Source of the DNA: Halobium salinum | GTDB lineage: Archaea > Halobacteriota > Halobacteria > Halobacteriales > Haloferacaceae | Direction of reading: 5' to 3' | Assembly: GCF_026586625.1 (NCBI RefSeq) | Contig: NZ_JAODIW010000006.1 | Location: forward strand, 1,525,061 to 1,589,060 | DNA: 64,000 nt | Shown: piece after piece, positions 36,276-44,646 of the stretch | Layout of the letters: the number at the start of each line of letters is the position of its first letter | Position numbering within the stretch: the stretch's first letter is position 1 | Position numbers and translations under genes: made by a program | The notes under the pieces: generated by a model | Told to the model about the DNA's origin: nothing | What the model saw: the letters and a program-made list of their open reading frames with translations, nothing else | The model's database searches: none

Positions 36276-36806
36276 TTACTCGTCCTCCTCGTCGCCGCCG
36301 GCGGCCTCTTCTTCCATCTCCTCCCGGATCTCCTCGACGTTGACACCGATGGTGCCCTCCGTCCGGCCAGTGGACTTCGTGCGCTGGCCGCGGACCTTCT
36401 GGCCACGCTTGTGGCGCTGGCCCTTGTAGGAGCTGATCATCTTCATCCGGTTGATGTCGTGGCGACGCTTCTCCTGTAGGTCGGAGCCGATCACGTGGCT
36501 GGTCTCGCCGGTGAAGAAGTCGTTCCGGCGGTTGGCCATCCACTCCGGGACGTGGTCGTGGAGGTTCTCCACGACGTCGACGACCGAGTCGATCTCGTCT
36601 TCGTCGAGTCGACCGAACGTCGCCGTTCGGTCCACGCCCGCGGTGTCGGCGACGATGCGCGCCATGCGCTTGCCGATACCTTTCATCTCTGTGAGGGACC
36701 GCTCGACCGCCTTCGTCCCATCGAGGTCTGTCTGCCCGATGCGGACGAAGTATCGGAGGTTCTCGTCGTCCTCCGGCGAGCCGTCCTCTGGTTCTTCTGC
36801 ACTCAT
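36276..36806 (-). CDS. rps13: 30S ribosomal protein S13
   Basis: A 176-residue S13 with a haloarchaeal acidic N-terminus and C-terminus. LRYFVRIGQTDLDGTKAVERSLTEMKGIGKRMA and SYKGQRHKRGQKVRGQRTKSTGRTEGTIGV are diagnostic. The ATG at 36806 is used; a longer frame upstream runs into the tRNA-Ser. First protein gene of the operon. Confidence 0.97.
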   Translation of the reverse strand: MSAEEPEDGSPEDDENLRYFVRIGQTDLDGTKAVERSLTEMKGIGKRMARIVADTAGVDRTATFGRLDEDEIDSVVDVVENLHDHVPEWMANRRNDFFTGETSHVIGSDLQEKRRHDINRMKMISSYKGQRHKRGQKVRGQRTKSTGRTEGTIGVNVEEIREEMEEEAAGGDEEDE

Positions 36807-36829
36807 AGCTTGGTGGTTCTGCGTTCGAG

Positions 36830-36914
36830 CGTTGCGGCGGGGATTCGAACCCCGGAGGCTTGACGCCACTGAGTTAGCAACCCAGCGCCTTGGGCCAGGC
36901 TTGGCTACCGCAAC
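36830..36914 (-). tRNA. tRNA-Ser (GCT)
   Basis: An 85-nt class-II tRNA. Acceptor GTTGCGG pairs with CCGCAAC and discriminator G at 36830; T arm GGGGTTCGAATCCCC; anticodon loop TTGCTAA in stem CTGGG/CTCAG (one G-T pair), giving GCT (AGY codons). A long variable arm is present. It precedes rps13 by 24 nt and likely shares its transcript. Confidence 0.93.
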
Positions 36915-37007
36915 ACCGTGTGTTCATTGCCGCCCTCCGAACCCGCGTTCGGTCGGACTCGGGACCCGACGCCCCTACAGTGACTGCGTTCCCCGATTCA
37001 CGGTTAC

Positions 37008-37020
37008 TGCACTTAAGGGT
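37008..37020 (-). promoter_or_regulatory. Candidate promoter of the tRNA-Ser/r-protein operon
   Basis: On the minus strand ACCCTTAAGTGC lies about 95-105 nt upstream of the tRNA-Ser 5' end. It is the only TATA-like sequence in 36915-37080. Confidence 0.4.
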
Positions 37021-37084
37021 CACGGAACGCCCGCTGTCCGCGTGTGAAGACGTATCACCTCCGGATACGGTCCATCGGCGAGAA

Positions 37085-37092
37085 CGGTTATG
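37085..37092 (+). promoter_or_regulatory. TATA-like box for the EamA remnant
   Basis: CGGTTATG lies 25-32 nt before GTG 37117, supporting that GTG over the ATG at 37090 which is part of the box itself. Confidence 0.4.
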
Positions 37093-37116
37093 CGCGTCCG
37101 GCGTCCAGGCGGGGAC

Positions 37117-38032
37117 GTGTCCCTCCTGGCTGGAGCCCTCACGACGAGCGACCGTGCCGGTGACGGCGCCGGTCGGACCGAGTCGCTCCTCCTCGCGACG
37201 GTGCTCGCTTGGGGTTACCAACTTCGCGTTCCTGAAAGTCGCTCTCGACGCCCTCCCGCCGACCGTGGTCAACGCGCTCCGTTTCACCGTCTCGGCGGCG
37301 GTGCTGGGGGCCCTCTACGTGACCCGGCCCGAGACGGGCGGACTCACTGCCCCGCTCCGCGCCGCGCCGAAGCGCCTCGTCACGCTCGGCCTCCTCGGGT
37401 CGTTCGTCTACCCGGCCGCGTTCATCGTCGGCGTTGACGCGACCACCGCCGGCGACGCCGCACTCATCGCCGCCAGCGCGCCCATCTGGACCGCCGTCTT
37501 CGGCCGACTCGCGGGCATCGACCGACTCGGGACTCGCGGCTGGGTCGGCCTCGCCGTCGCACTCGCCGGCACGCTCGTCGTCGCCGTGGTCGGGGCCGGC
37601 GGAGTCGGGGGCGACAGTTCCGCCACCGGGTCGCTCGTCGGGAACGCTCCCGTGCTCCTCGCCGCCGTCGTCTGGGGGGCCTACACCGTCTTCAGCAGAC
37701 CAGTGCTCGACTCGGTGTCGTCGCTCGCGCTCACCCTGTTCGGCCTGCTCGCCGCGCTTCCCGCGTTACACCTCCTCGCGCTCCCGGCCTACGGCGACGT
37801 CGCGTGGACGACGGTCCCCGCGTCGGCTTGGGGAGCGCTCCTCCTCGGGGAGCCGGTCGGCCCCGTCCAGGTCGGCGGCGCCGCGCTCGTCCTCTGCGGC
37901 GTCCTGCTCGTCCGGTCCTCGAAGCCCGAACCGGTCGTCGCCGGCCTCGGCGGGGGCGCCGGCCTCGCCGGCGCGGCCAGCAACGTCGGTGTCGGTGAGG
38001 AGGGGAACACGGACGAGGACGCCGGGGAGTGA
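37117..38032 (+). pseudogene. EamA/DMT-family transporter, decayed
   Basis: A broken drug/metabolite transporter. The first frame reads LLLATVLAWG and then breaks; the continuation TNFAFLKVALDALPP is in another frame. Removing one T in the GGGGTT run at 37211-37216 restores the expected AWGTNFAFL. Downstream, ASAWGALL runs directly into LGEPVGPVQ, so about 50 residues (two helices) expected before the LGEP motif are missing, as comparison with the intact EamA at 61988 shows. Recent decay is inferred because the rest of the sequence is well preserved. Confidence 0.82.
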
Positions 38033-38065
38033 CCCGTCGGGACGCGGAAGCAACGCCCCTGGAAG

Positions 38066-38902
38066 TTACACCCCCAGAATCTCCCGTGCCTCGTCGGTCG
38101 TCGCCAGCGGTCGCCCGAACTCCTCGACGATTCGCACCGCCCGCTCGACCAACTGGGCGTTGCTCTCTGCGAGTTCTCCCCGTCGGTAGTAGACGTTGTC
38201 CTCCAGTCCGACGCGGACGTGCCCGCCGAGCAGCACCGAAAGGGTCGTCAGCGGCAACTGGTGGCGGCCGAACCCGAGCGTCGTGAACTCAGCACCCTCC
38301 GGGAGGTGGTCGACGAGGTGGAGCAGGCTCCGCGGGGAGGGGACGGAGAGCGTGCCCGGCCCGAGGATGAGCGTGATGGAGGGCGGCGCCGCGAGGTCGT
38401 CTGCGACGGCCAGCACCTCGTTGAGGTGGCCGTCGTTGAACACCTCCACTTCGGGTTTGATTCCCCGCTCGCGCATCTCCTCGTGGAGCGCCGCCACCGT
38501 CGCCCGCGTGTTCTCGCTCGTCAGGTGCTGCCCGCGGTTCATCGGCCCCATGTCGAGCGAGGCCATGTCGGGCGCCGGGTCGGTGCGGAGCGGTTCGGCT
38601 CGGAGTTCGGTTGGGGCGCCAGTCCCGCCCGTCGAATGCTGGACGATGACGTCGTCGGTAGCCGCCCGGACGGCGTCGGTCACCGTCTGGAACCGCTCGG
38701 TCGAGAACGCCCGCTCGCCGTTCGCCTCCCTCGCGTGCAGGTGGAGGACGCTCGCGCCCGCCGCCTCACAGGCGGCCGCCGCCTCCGCTATCTCCTCCGG
38801 TGTCTCGGGCAGATTCGGGTTCGCCTCCTTCCCGTGGATACCGCCGGTGAGCGCCGCCGTGACGACCACCGGCTTCCCGTCGAGGTAGTCGTCGTAGGTC
38901 AC
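38066..38902 (-). CDS. BKACE family (beta-keto acid cleavage, DUF849) enzyme
   Basis: A 278-residue TIM-barrel enzyme of the DUF849/BKACE family, which condenses beta-keto acids with acetyl-CoA using zinc. Motifs: VTAALTGGIHG, VLHLHARE (HxH), MNRGQH, FNDGHL, GFGRHQ and VRVGLEDN at about 244-251. The start is GTG 38902, which overlaps the upstream stop by GTGA. Substrate not predictable from sequence; relatives act on 3-keto-5-aminohexanoate or dehydrocarnitine. Confidence 0.9.
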   Translation of the reverse strand: MTYDDYLDGKPVVVTAALTGGIHGKEANPNLPETPEEIAEAAAACEAAGASVLHLHAREANGERAFSTERFQTVTDAVRAATDDVIVQHSTGGTGAPTELRAEPLRTDPAPDMASLDMGPMNRGQHLTSENTRATVAALHEEMRERGIKPEVEVFNDGHLNEVLAVADDLAAPPSITLILGPGTLSVPSPRSLLHLVDHLPEGAEFTTLGFGRHQLPLTTLSVLLGGHVRVGLEDNVYYRRGELAESNAQLVERAVRIVEEFGRPLATTDEAREILGV

Positions 38903-39168
38903 GGGTCGCTCCCCTTTCGCCCGTCCTCGCCGTCGCCGACACTGTCGCTGTCACTGGTCCCCCCGGCCGACTCCTCGCCGTCCACCCCGTGGTGGTCGAG
39001 GTAGATTTCGCAGTGCTCGGTCGGGTCGAGGTCGTACCGCGCGTTGCAGATGTCCGCCGTGACCGGCTGGACGAACCGGTCGGCGACCGTGCAGTACGCG
39101 CGAGCGACCTCGAACGCCTTCCCGTCGCCCTCGCGTCGGTAGTCGAGATGTTGACAGCGTTCGGCCAT
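38899..39168 (-). CDS. Small four-cysteine haloarchaeal protein
   Basis: An 89-residue protein. The ATG at 39168 gives MAERCQHLDYRREGDGKAF, followed by YCTVADRF, ICNARYDLDPTEHCEIYLDHH, so four Cys at about 5, 26, 43 and 54 could bind a metal. An acidic Ser/Asp tail ends the protein. Unknown function; it precedes the BKACE gene with GTGA overlap, so the two are co-expressed. Confidence 0.72.
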   Translation of the reverse strand: MAERCQHLDYRREGDGKAFEVARAYCTVADRFVQPVTADICNARYDLDPTEHCEIYLDHHGVDGEESAGGTSDSDSVGDGEDGRKGSDP

Positions 39169-39265
39169 GGCCGAGGCTGGGCCGGAGCGGGCATCAACCC
39201 CCGGTAACGGCGGTGTCACCCGGCCGGTGTCGTCGCGGGTCGGCGGTCGTTTCGGCGCGGCCCGC

Positions 39266-40132
39266 TCACCGCTCCCAGGCGTCGCGGTGGTCTTCCGCGA
39301 ACTCCCGGAGCGTCCGGGGCGGCCGGCCGAGCGCCCGTTCGACGCCGTCGCCGGTTCGTGCGCCGAGTCCGAACCGCGCCGAGGTGTACAGCGTGAGCAT
39401 CACGCCGACCATTCCCCACGCCAGCCCCCGGTCTCGCATCCGGCGGACGAACGCCACGGGGGAGGGGTCGGCGTACTCGATTCGGCGACCGAGCACGTCC
39501 GTGAGCGTCCGGGCGACCTCGTGGTGGTCGAGCGCGGCGGCGCCAGTCACCTCGTAGGCCGCGGGCACCGGGGAGTCGACGACCAGCGCCGCCGCACCGA
39601 CCGCGCCCACGTCGCGGGCGTCGACGTAGCTCATCCGCCCGTCGCCGGCGGGGACGAACAACTCGTCGCGCTCCCGAATCTCGGGTGCGTGCACGTCGGC
39701 GAGGTTCTGCATGAACTGCCCCGCCCGGAGGAAAGTGTGGTCCGCCCCGAGGGACTCGAGTCGGCGCTCGACTCGGTAGTGCGGAATCAGGCGGTTGCGG
39801 TCGGCGCCCAACACGGAGAGGTAGACGATTCGGTCGACGCCGACCCGGTCGGCCGCCTCGGCGAACCCGACCACCTCGTCGGCGCCGGTCGACGGTGGGC
39901 GCATCAGAAAGAGCGCGTCGACGCCGTCCAGCGCCGGCCCCCACGTCTCGGGCCGGGCGAAGTCGAACGCGACCGTGTCGACGCCCTCGGGGAGGGATGC
40001 GTACTCCGGGTCGCGGACGGCCGCGCGGACCTGAACGTCGGCGGCGTCTTCGCCCGTGCCGCCTACGAGCGCGTCGACGACCGCGCCGCCGACGCGCCCG
40101 GTCGCGCCGGTGACGAGGACGGTCCGCGACAT
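39266..40132 (-). CDS. NmrA-like NAD(P)-binding protein
   Basis: A 288-residue atypical SDR. The Rossmann motif GATGRVGGAVVD is at about 7-18; AAVRDPE, YLSVLGADRN and YRVERRLESLGADHTFLRAGQFMQN are NmrA/azoreductase-like features. The canonical YxxxK is not clear. It starts at ATG 40132 and overlaps the stop of the next gene (ATGA). Could act as NAD(P)-dependent sensor or quinone oxidoreductase. Confidence 0.85.
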   Translation of the reverse strand: MSRTVLVTGATGRVGGAVVDALVGGTGEDAADVQVRAAVRDPEYASLPEGVDTVAFDFARPETWGPALDGVDALFLMRPPSTGADEVVGFAEAADRVGVDRIVYLSVLGADRNRLIPHYRVERRLESLGADHTFLRAGQFMQNLADVHAPEIRERDELFVPAGDGRMSYVDARDVGAVGAAALVVDSPVPAAYEVTGAAALDHHEVARTLTDVLGRRIEYADPSPVAFVRRMRDRGLAWGMVGVMLTLYTSARFGLGARTGDGVERALGRPPRTLREFAEDHRDAWER

Positions 40133-40773
40133 CAGTAACTCGCCATCGGCGCCTCGTTCGTCCACTCGCCCTCGACGGCACAGCGGAGCAGGAAGTCGGC
40201 CGCGTCGGCGCGCGACAGGGAGTCGCGTGGCCCCAGTTGGAGGTAGCCGGTCCGGTACTCGCCGCGGCGTTCCCCGTCGGTGAGCCGCGGCGCGCGGACG
40301 ACCGTCCACTCGGTGTCGCTGTCGACGATTCGCTCGACGGCGCGCTTCGAGTCCGCGAGGAGGTCACCGCCGACGAGTTTCAGCGCACCCGTCATCAGTC
40401 GCCCGCCGAGCGTCCGCTCGGGGTCCTTCCCCGTCCGGACGCCGGCCCCCGAGAGCCACAGGAGCCGGGAGACGCCGGCCCGCTCCATCCCCCTGAGGAC
40501 GTGGTCGGCGGCGAGCGTCAGTACGTCGTCGGGCGACCCCTCGGCGTGACCGAGCACCGAGACCACGGCGTCGGCGCCCTCGATGGCCTCCGCGACCGCT
40601 TCCGCGTCACAAACGTCGCCTTCGACGACGGTCACGCGGTCGTGGTCCCGGACGTCGCCGTCGAGTTTCTCGGCGTCGCGGACGAACGCCGTCGCCTCGT
40701 GGCCCGCGCCGAGCGCCTGTCTGACGAACGGCCGGCCGGTTCGACCACTGGCTCCGAACACTGCGAGTTTCAC
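40132..40773 (-). CDS. NAD(P)H-binding SDR5-like protein
   Basis: A 213-residue Rossmann protein with GASGRTGRPFV (7-17), VVEGDVCD and SVLGHAEG, LLWLSGAG and WTVVRAPRLTDG. This matches atypical SDR5/flavin-reductase-like epimerase relatives. Start GTG 40773 with a CTTATCCC box about 24-31 nt upstream. Probably co-transcribed with the NmrA-like gene. Confidence 0.85.
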   Translation of the reverse strand: MKLAVFGASGRTGRPFVRQALGAGHEATAFVRDAEKLDGDVRDHDRVTVVEGDVCDAEAVAEAIEGADAVVSVLGHAEGSPDDVLTLAADHVLRGMERAGVSRLLWLSGAGVRTGKDPERTLGGRLMTGALKLVGGDLLADSKRAVERIVDSDTEWTVVRAPRLTDGERRGEYRTGYLQLGPRDSLSRADAADFLLRCAVEGEWTNEAPMASY

Positions 40774-40795
40774 GGGAACCTGTAGCCCTGCCGAG

Positions 40796-40803
40796 GGGAT
40801 AAG
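40796..40803 (-). promoter_or_regulatory. TATA-like box for the SDR5-like gene
   Basis: CTTATCCC on the minus strand lies about 24-30 nt upstream of GTG 40773. Confidence 0.5.
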
Positions 40804-40918
40804 TCGTCGACTTCGAGGGGTGGAAGTGACTCGTCGGGCGCGAAGCGAAAGGCGGAGTGGGAGGCGCAGGTGCTCGCTCGTCCGGCGGACGTCGGGCGGC
40901 CGTCACCCGCCTCGCCGG

Positions 40919-41347
40919 TCAGTCGTCGCTCGCCGACTCGTCGCCCACGACGACGCCGAGGGCCGGTTCGCCGTGGTCGTCCATCCAGTCGTGGAGGGCG
41001 CGAAACACGGGGTCGAGGTCGCGCGCCCGGTCGGTCGCCTGGTACTCGACGCGGGGCGGAATCTCGTCGTAGGAGCGGCGCTCGACGAGGCCGGCCTCGG
41101 CGAACTCCTGGAGTCTCGTCGTCAGCGTGTTGGGCGCCACGTCGAGCGCGGATTCGAGTTCGCTGAAGCGCCACGCTCCCGACCCCCCGTGGACGAGGTG
41201 CGCGAGAATCGGCACGGCGTGTGCCCGGCCGAGGAGGGTGAACAAATCGGTCGCGGGGTGTCCGTCCCGACCCTCGTCGTTCCCGCCGGCGGGACACCCC
41301 TCGACAGCCCTCTCGACCGCGTCCGCGTCGGTGTCGGCATCGCTCAT
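40919..41347 (-). CDS. HxlR-family transcriptional regulator
   Basis: A 142-residue winged-HTH protein of the HxlR/DUF24 type. An N-terminal Cys in VEGCPAGG (about 18) fits the redox-sensing Cys of the family. The HTH has LLGRAHAVPILAHLVHGG and RFSELESALDVAPNTLTTRLQEFAEAGLVERRSYDEIPPRVEY. The start at ATG 41347 is preferred; a frame extension exists. Its target is probably a neighbouring gene (SDRs or the ABC-2 exporter), an inference. Confidence 0.85.
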   Translation of the reverse strand: MSDADTDADAVERAVEGCPAGGNDEGRDGHPATDLFTLLGRAHAVPILAHLVHGGSGAWRFSELESALDVAPNTLTTRLQEFAEAGLVERRSYDEIPPRVEYQATDRARDLDPVFRALHDWMDDHGEPALGVVVGDESASDD

Positions 41348-41532
41348 GGGCGTCCCAGGGGACACCGCCACTTCGCTCTTCGGGAGACCGTGGCGCGGGA
41401 CGCTCCGTTGAGAGCGGCACCGTGCGGACGCGGCGACGAAGGACTGGAGAGGAACGAACTCGTCGCTCGGAGAAAGACGAACCCCTCACTTCGACCGCTC
41501 GAAGCGACTACGACCGGACGAGGCGGACCGTT

Positions 41533-42621
41533 ATGTCCGTCGGGTCCTACCCGACGCACGTGCACGCCGTCGAGACGACCGACCTCGAACTGACGTACGC
41601 CGACGGGACGGAGGCGGTCCGTGGCGTCGACCTCCGGGTCCCGGAGGGGGAGTTTTTCGGCTTCCTCGGTGCCAACGGAGTGGGGAAGACGACGACTATC
41701 AAGGTGCTCGCGACCCTCCTCTCACCGACCGCCGGGCGGGTCGAGGTCAACGGGTTCGACGCGACCGCGGACCCCCGGAAGGTTCGGGAGTCCATCGGCT
41801 ACATGGCCCAGGAGACGAGCGTCGACCCCGAACTCACGGCGCGGGAGAACATCAAGTTCGCTTGCGAGGCGTACGGCGTCCCCCGCGGCGAGCGCGAGAG
41901 CCGAATCGACGAACTGCTCGACCTCGTCGACCTCGTCGACGCCGCCGACAAGGAGGCCGAGGAGTTCTCCGGCGGGATGAAGAAGCGCCTCGACGCCGCG
42001 ACGGCGCTCGTCCACCGCCCGCCGCTGGTCTTCCTCGACGAGCCGACGACCGGGCTGGACCCGAAGGCCCGCAACCGGCTGTGGGACTACTTCGAGCGCA
42101 TCAACGACCGCGGGACGACCATCTTCCTCACCACGCAGTACCTGGAGGAGGCCGACCAGCTCTGTGACCGCCTCGCGGTCATCCTGGAGGGGGAAATCGT
42201 CGCCACCGGCTCGCCCGACGAACTCAAACGGCGCGTCGGCGGGGAAATCCTCGACGTCGACCTCGGCGACTCCGAGTCCGCCGAGCGCGCCGTCGCGGTC
42301 GCGCGCGACTCCGACCTCTTCGAGGACGAGGCGACCGTCGAACCGACGGAGAAGGGTCTCAGCGTCACCTCGAGGGCGGCCCGGACGAAGGGGACGGACC
42401 TCCTCGTCGCGCTCCGCGACGCCGGCGTCACGGTCACCGGGTTCAACGTCCGCGCGCCGACGCTCGACGACGTGTTCCTCGCGATTACCGACGGCGACGA
42501 CACCGCGGGGGCGGGCGGTGTGGTCGACACCGAGACCGACGGAGCTACCGCGAGCGAGGCCGACGGACGGGGTGAGACGAGCGGGGCGACCGAGACGACG
42601 GAGTCGGAGGCGTCGCGATGA
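41533..42621 (+). CDS. ABC-2 type exporter, ATPase subunit
   Basis: A 362-residue ATPase: Walker A GANGVGKTTT (about 48-57), signature FSGGMKKRLDAATAL, Walker B LVFLDEPTTGLDP, and the His-equivalent region FLTTQYLEEADQLCD where the switch His is replaced by Gln (LTTQ). The DrrA-like C-terminal regulatory domain (about 235-325) is present, then an acidic Thr/Ser/Glu tail. Start at ATG 41533 or GTG 41560 is uncertain. Overlaps the permease by ATGA. Confidence 0.9.
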   Translation: MSVGSYPTHVHAVETTDLELTYADGTEAVRGVDLRVPEGEFFGFLGANGVGKTTTIKVLATLLSPTAGRVEVNGFDATADPRKVRESIGYMAQETSVDPELTARENIKFACEAYGVPRGERESRIDELLDLVDLVDAADKEAEEFSGGMKKRLDAATALVHRPPLVFLDEPTTGLDPKARNRLWDYFERINDRGTTIFLTTQYLEEADQLCDRLAVILEGEIVATGSPDELKRRVGGEILDVDLGDSESAERAVAVARDSDLFEDEATVEPTEKGLSVTSRAARTKGTDLLVALRDAGVTVTGFNVRAPTLDDVFLAITDGDDTAGAGGVVDTETDGATASEADGRGETSGATETTESEASR

Positions 42622-43550
42622 GTACCCCCACCGAGAAGACGCGAGCCGACGGCGGTACGGCGGACGCCGCTTCGGTCGACACCGGGAGCGATACCGACTC
42701 CGAACCGGTCCGACGGTCGAGCAACTCCTTTCTCGGCGACGTCTGGGTCAACTTCAAACGCTGGAACCTCAAAGCGGTGCGGAACCCGTTCGTCCTGGTG
42801 GTCTCGCTCGTCCAGCCCATCATCTTCCTCGTGCTCTTCACGCAGGTGTTCGGCAACGTCGCCACGAGCGCTATCAACCGCGGCGGAGGCGCCGCCATCA
42901 GCTACGAGACCTACCTCGTCCCCGCCATCGCGATACAGGTGGCGCTGGCCGCGGCGGCCACCTCGGGCGTGGGACTCGTCAACGACATCGAGAACGGGAT
43001 GTTCGAGAAGGTGTTGGTCAGCCCGATGAACCGCGCCGCCGTTTTCGTCGGGAAGACCGCCGCCGAGGTGCTCCGAATCGCCCTCCAAATCGGCATCATC
43101 CTCGGCCTCGGCGTCCTGCTCGGCGCCGACATCGCCACCGGCGTTCCGGGCGCGCTCGGCATCGTGGCCATCGGCGTGCTGTTCTCGTTCTGGTTCGTCT
43201 CGCTGTCGAACTCGCTGGCCGTGCTCACGAAGGACCAGGAGTCGACCATCGTCGGCGTCAACCTCCTCCAGTTCCCGCTGCTGTTCGTCTCGACCGCGTT
43301 CCTCCCCCTGTCGGCGCTTCCCGACTGGATTCGGGTCGTCGCGACGTACAACCCCATCACCTACGGCGTCGACGCCGCTCGCGCGGTCATGCTCGACGCC
43401 GACGTGATGACCGTAATCGAGGTATCGGCCTTCGGCGGCCTCTGGAACACGCTCGTCCCCGCGCTCGCCGTCCTGGTCGCGCTCGACCTCGTCCTCGGCT
43501 CGGTCGCCGTCTACCTCCTCGGCCGGGCGTCGAGTTCGAACGTACAGTAG
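42618..43550 (+). CDS. ABC-2 type exporter, permease subunit
   Basis: A 310-residue ABC-2 permease. After an acidic cytoplasmic N-terminus it carries about six transmembrane helices, with the ABC-2 signature region FLPLSALPDWIRVVATYNPITYGVDAAR near 232-259. It pairs with the ATPase before it to form a DrrAB-like exporter. Substrate unknown. Confidence 0.9.
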   Translation: MSTPTEKTRADGGTADAASVDTGSDTDSEPVRRSSNSFLGDVWVNFKRWNLKAVRNPFVLVVSLVQPIIFLVLFTQVFGNVATSAINRGGGAAISYETYLVPAIAIQVALAAAATSGVGLVNDIENGMFEKVLVSPMNRAAVFVGKTAAEVLRIALQIGIILGLGVLLGADIATGVPGALGIVAIGVLFSFWFVSLSNSLAVLTKDQESTIVGVNLLQFPLLFVSTAFLPLSALPDWIRVVATYNPITYGVDAARAVMLDADVMTVIEVSAFGGLWNTLVPALAVLVALDLVLGSVAVYLLGRASSSNVQ

Positions 43551-43569
43551 GAGCGGACGAGCCTCCGTC

Positions 43570-44646
43570 TCAGCCGCTCAGACGCAGGCGTCGCGCCCGC
43601 TCCAGCGACTCCGCGTCGTACACCGTCTCGGCCTGTGTCGGCGCGCGCTCGGCGATGGCGAGCGCCGTCCGCACCGTGTTCGCGAACGTCTTGAACGTCG
43701 CCTCGTCGACCATCTGGCCGTCGACCGTGACGGCGCCCGTCCCCTCGGCCTTCGCGGCGTGGAACCGCTCGATTCGGTCCACGTCGCGGGCGAGTTCCGC
43801 CTCGGAGGGCATGTGGAGGCGGTTCGCCTGCGCGGTCTGATTTGGGTGGAGCGACCACGAGCCGTCGAGGCCGACCTGCGCTTCGCGCTCGACCTGGTCG
43901 GCGTAGGCGTCGCCGTTGTAGAACCGGACCCCGGCGCGCTCGCCGAACAGCCGGTCGAACGGGCCGCCGACCGCGACGAGTTCGGTCGCGCTCGCCTCGT
44001 TCGAGAGCCGTTCGAGTAGCCCGTCCCAGCGGGGACGCTCGCCGTCGAACTCGCGTCCGCCGAGTTCCGCGGTGTAGTCGACGGGACCGAACACGAGCGC
44101 GTCGAGTCGGTCGTCGGCTCCGGCCTCGGCGTCCTTCGAGCCGAGTCGGGCAATCTCCCGCAGGTCCGAGACGGCCCGGCCGGATTCGACGATGACCGCG
44201 AGTCGGACCGACCCGTCGGGCCGACCTGCGTCGGCCTCGGCGTCGGCGACGACTCGGACCGCGCGTTCCACGTCCTCGACCCGGCCGACCTTCGGGACGA
44301 CCACCCCCGAAACGTGCTCGCCGACCTCCCGGACGAGCGTCCGAATCTGCTCGGCCCCCCGCTGCCGGAGCCGCTCGTCGGCGTAGCTCCACTCCACGCG
44401 GGGCCACACCTCGCCGGCGAAGTCGGCCCCCGGGAGCCGGTCGACGACGTTGTCGAGGGCCTCCGCTTTCATGTCGGGCGCCGTGCCGTCTTCGAGGTCC
44501 GGGACGAGCCAGTCGGGGCGCTCGAACCCCTCGGCCCGGAGGCCGGAGTCGAGGTACTTCGCCGTGTTCTCGCGGGGCACGGCGGCCGGTGCGGTCTGGA
44601 ACGTTCGCGTGAGTCTGGTCGTGGTAGTGTCGTCGAATCGGGTCAT
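43570..44646 (-). CDS. Beta-methylmalyl-CoA lyase / CitE-like lyase
   Basis: A 358-residue HpcH/HpaI-CitE superfamily lyase. Motifs WLVPDLEDG (about 46-54), VVVPKVGRVEDV, IVESGRAV, LVFGPVDYTAELGG and SWSLHPNQTAQANR are in order. By context it splits beta-methylmalyl-CoA into glyoxylate and propionyl-CoA, the last specific step of the methylaspartate cycle. Its ATG overlaps the hydratase TGA. Confidence 0.9.
   Translation of the reverse strand: MTRFDDTTTTRLTRTFQTAPAAVPRENTAKYLDSGLRAEGFERPDWLVPDLEDGTAPDMKAEALDNVVDRLPGADFAGEVWPRVEWSYADERLRQRGAEQIRTLVREVGEHVSGVVVPKVGRVEDVERAVRVVADAEADAGRPDGSVRLAVIVESGRAVSDLREIARLGSKDAEAGADDRLDALVFGPVDYTAELGGREFDGERPRWDGLLERLSNEASATELVAVGGPFDRLFGERAGVRFYNGDAYADQVEREAQVGLDGSWSLHPNQTAQANRLHMPSEAELARDVDRIERFHAAKAEGTGAVTVDGQMVDEATFKTFANTVRTALAIAERAPTQAETVYDAESLERARRLRLSG

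Noticed and set aside
37090-37437. Starting the EamA gene at ATG 37090
   Set aside because: The ATG is part of the TATA-like box and the added residues are Arg-rich; GTG 37117 is a better start.
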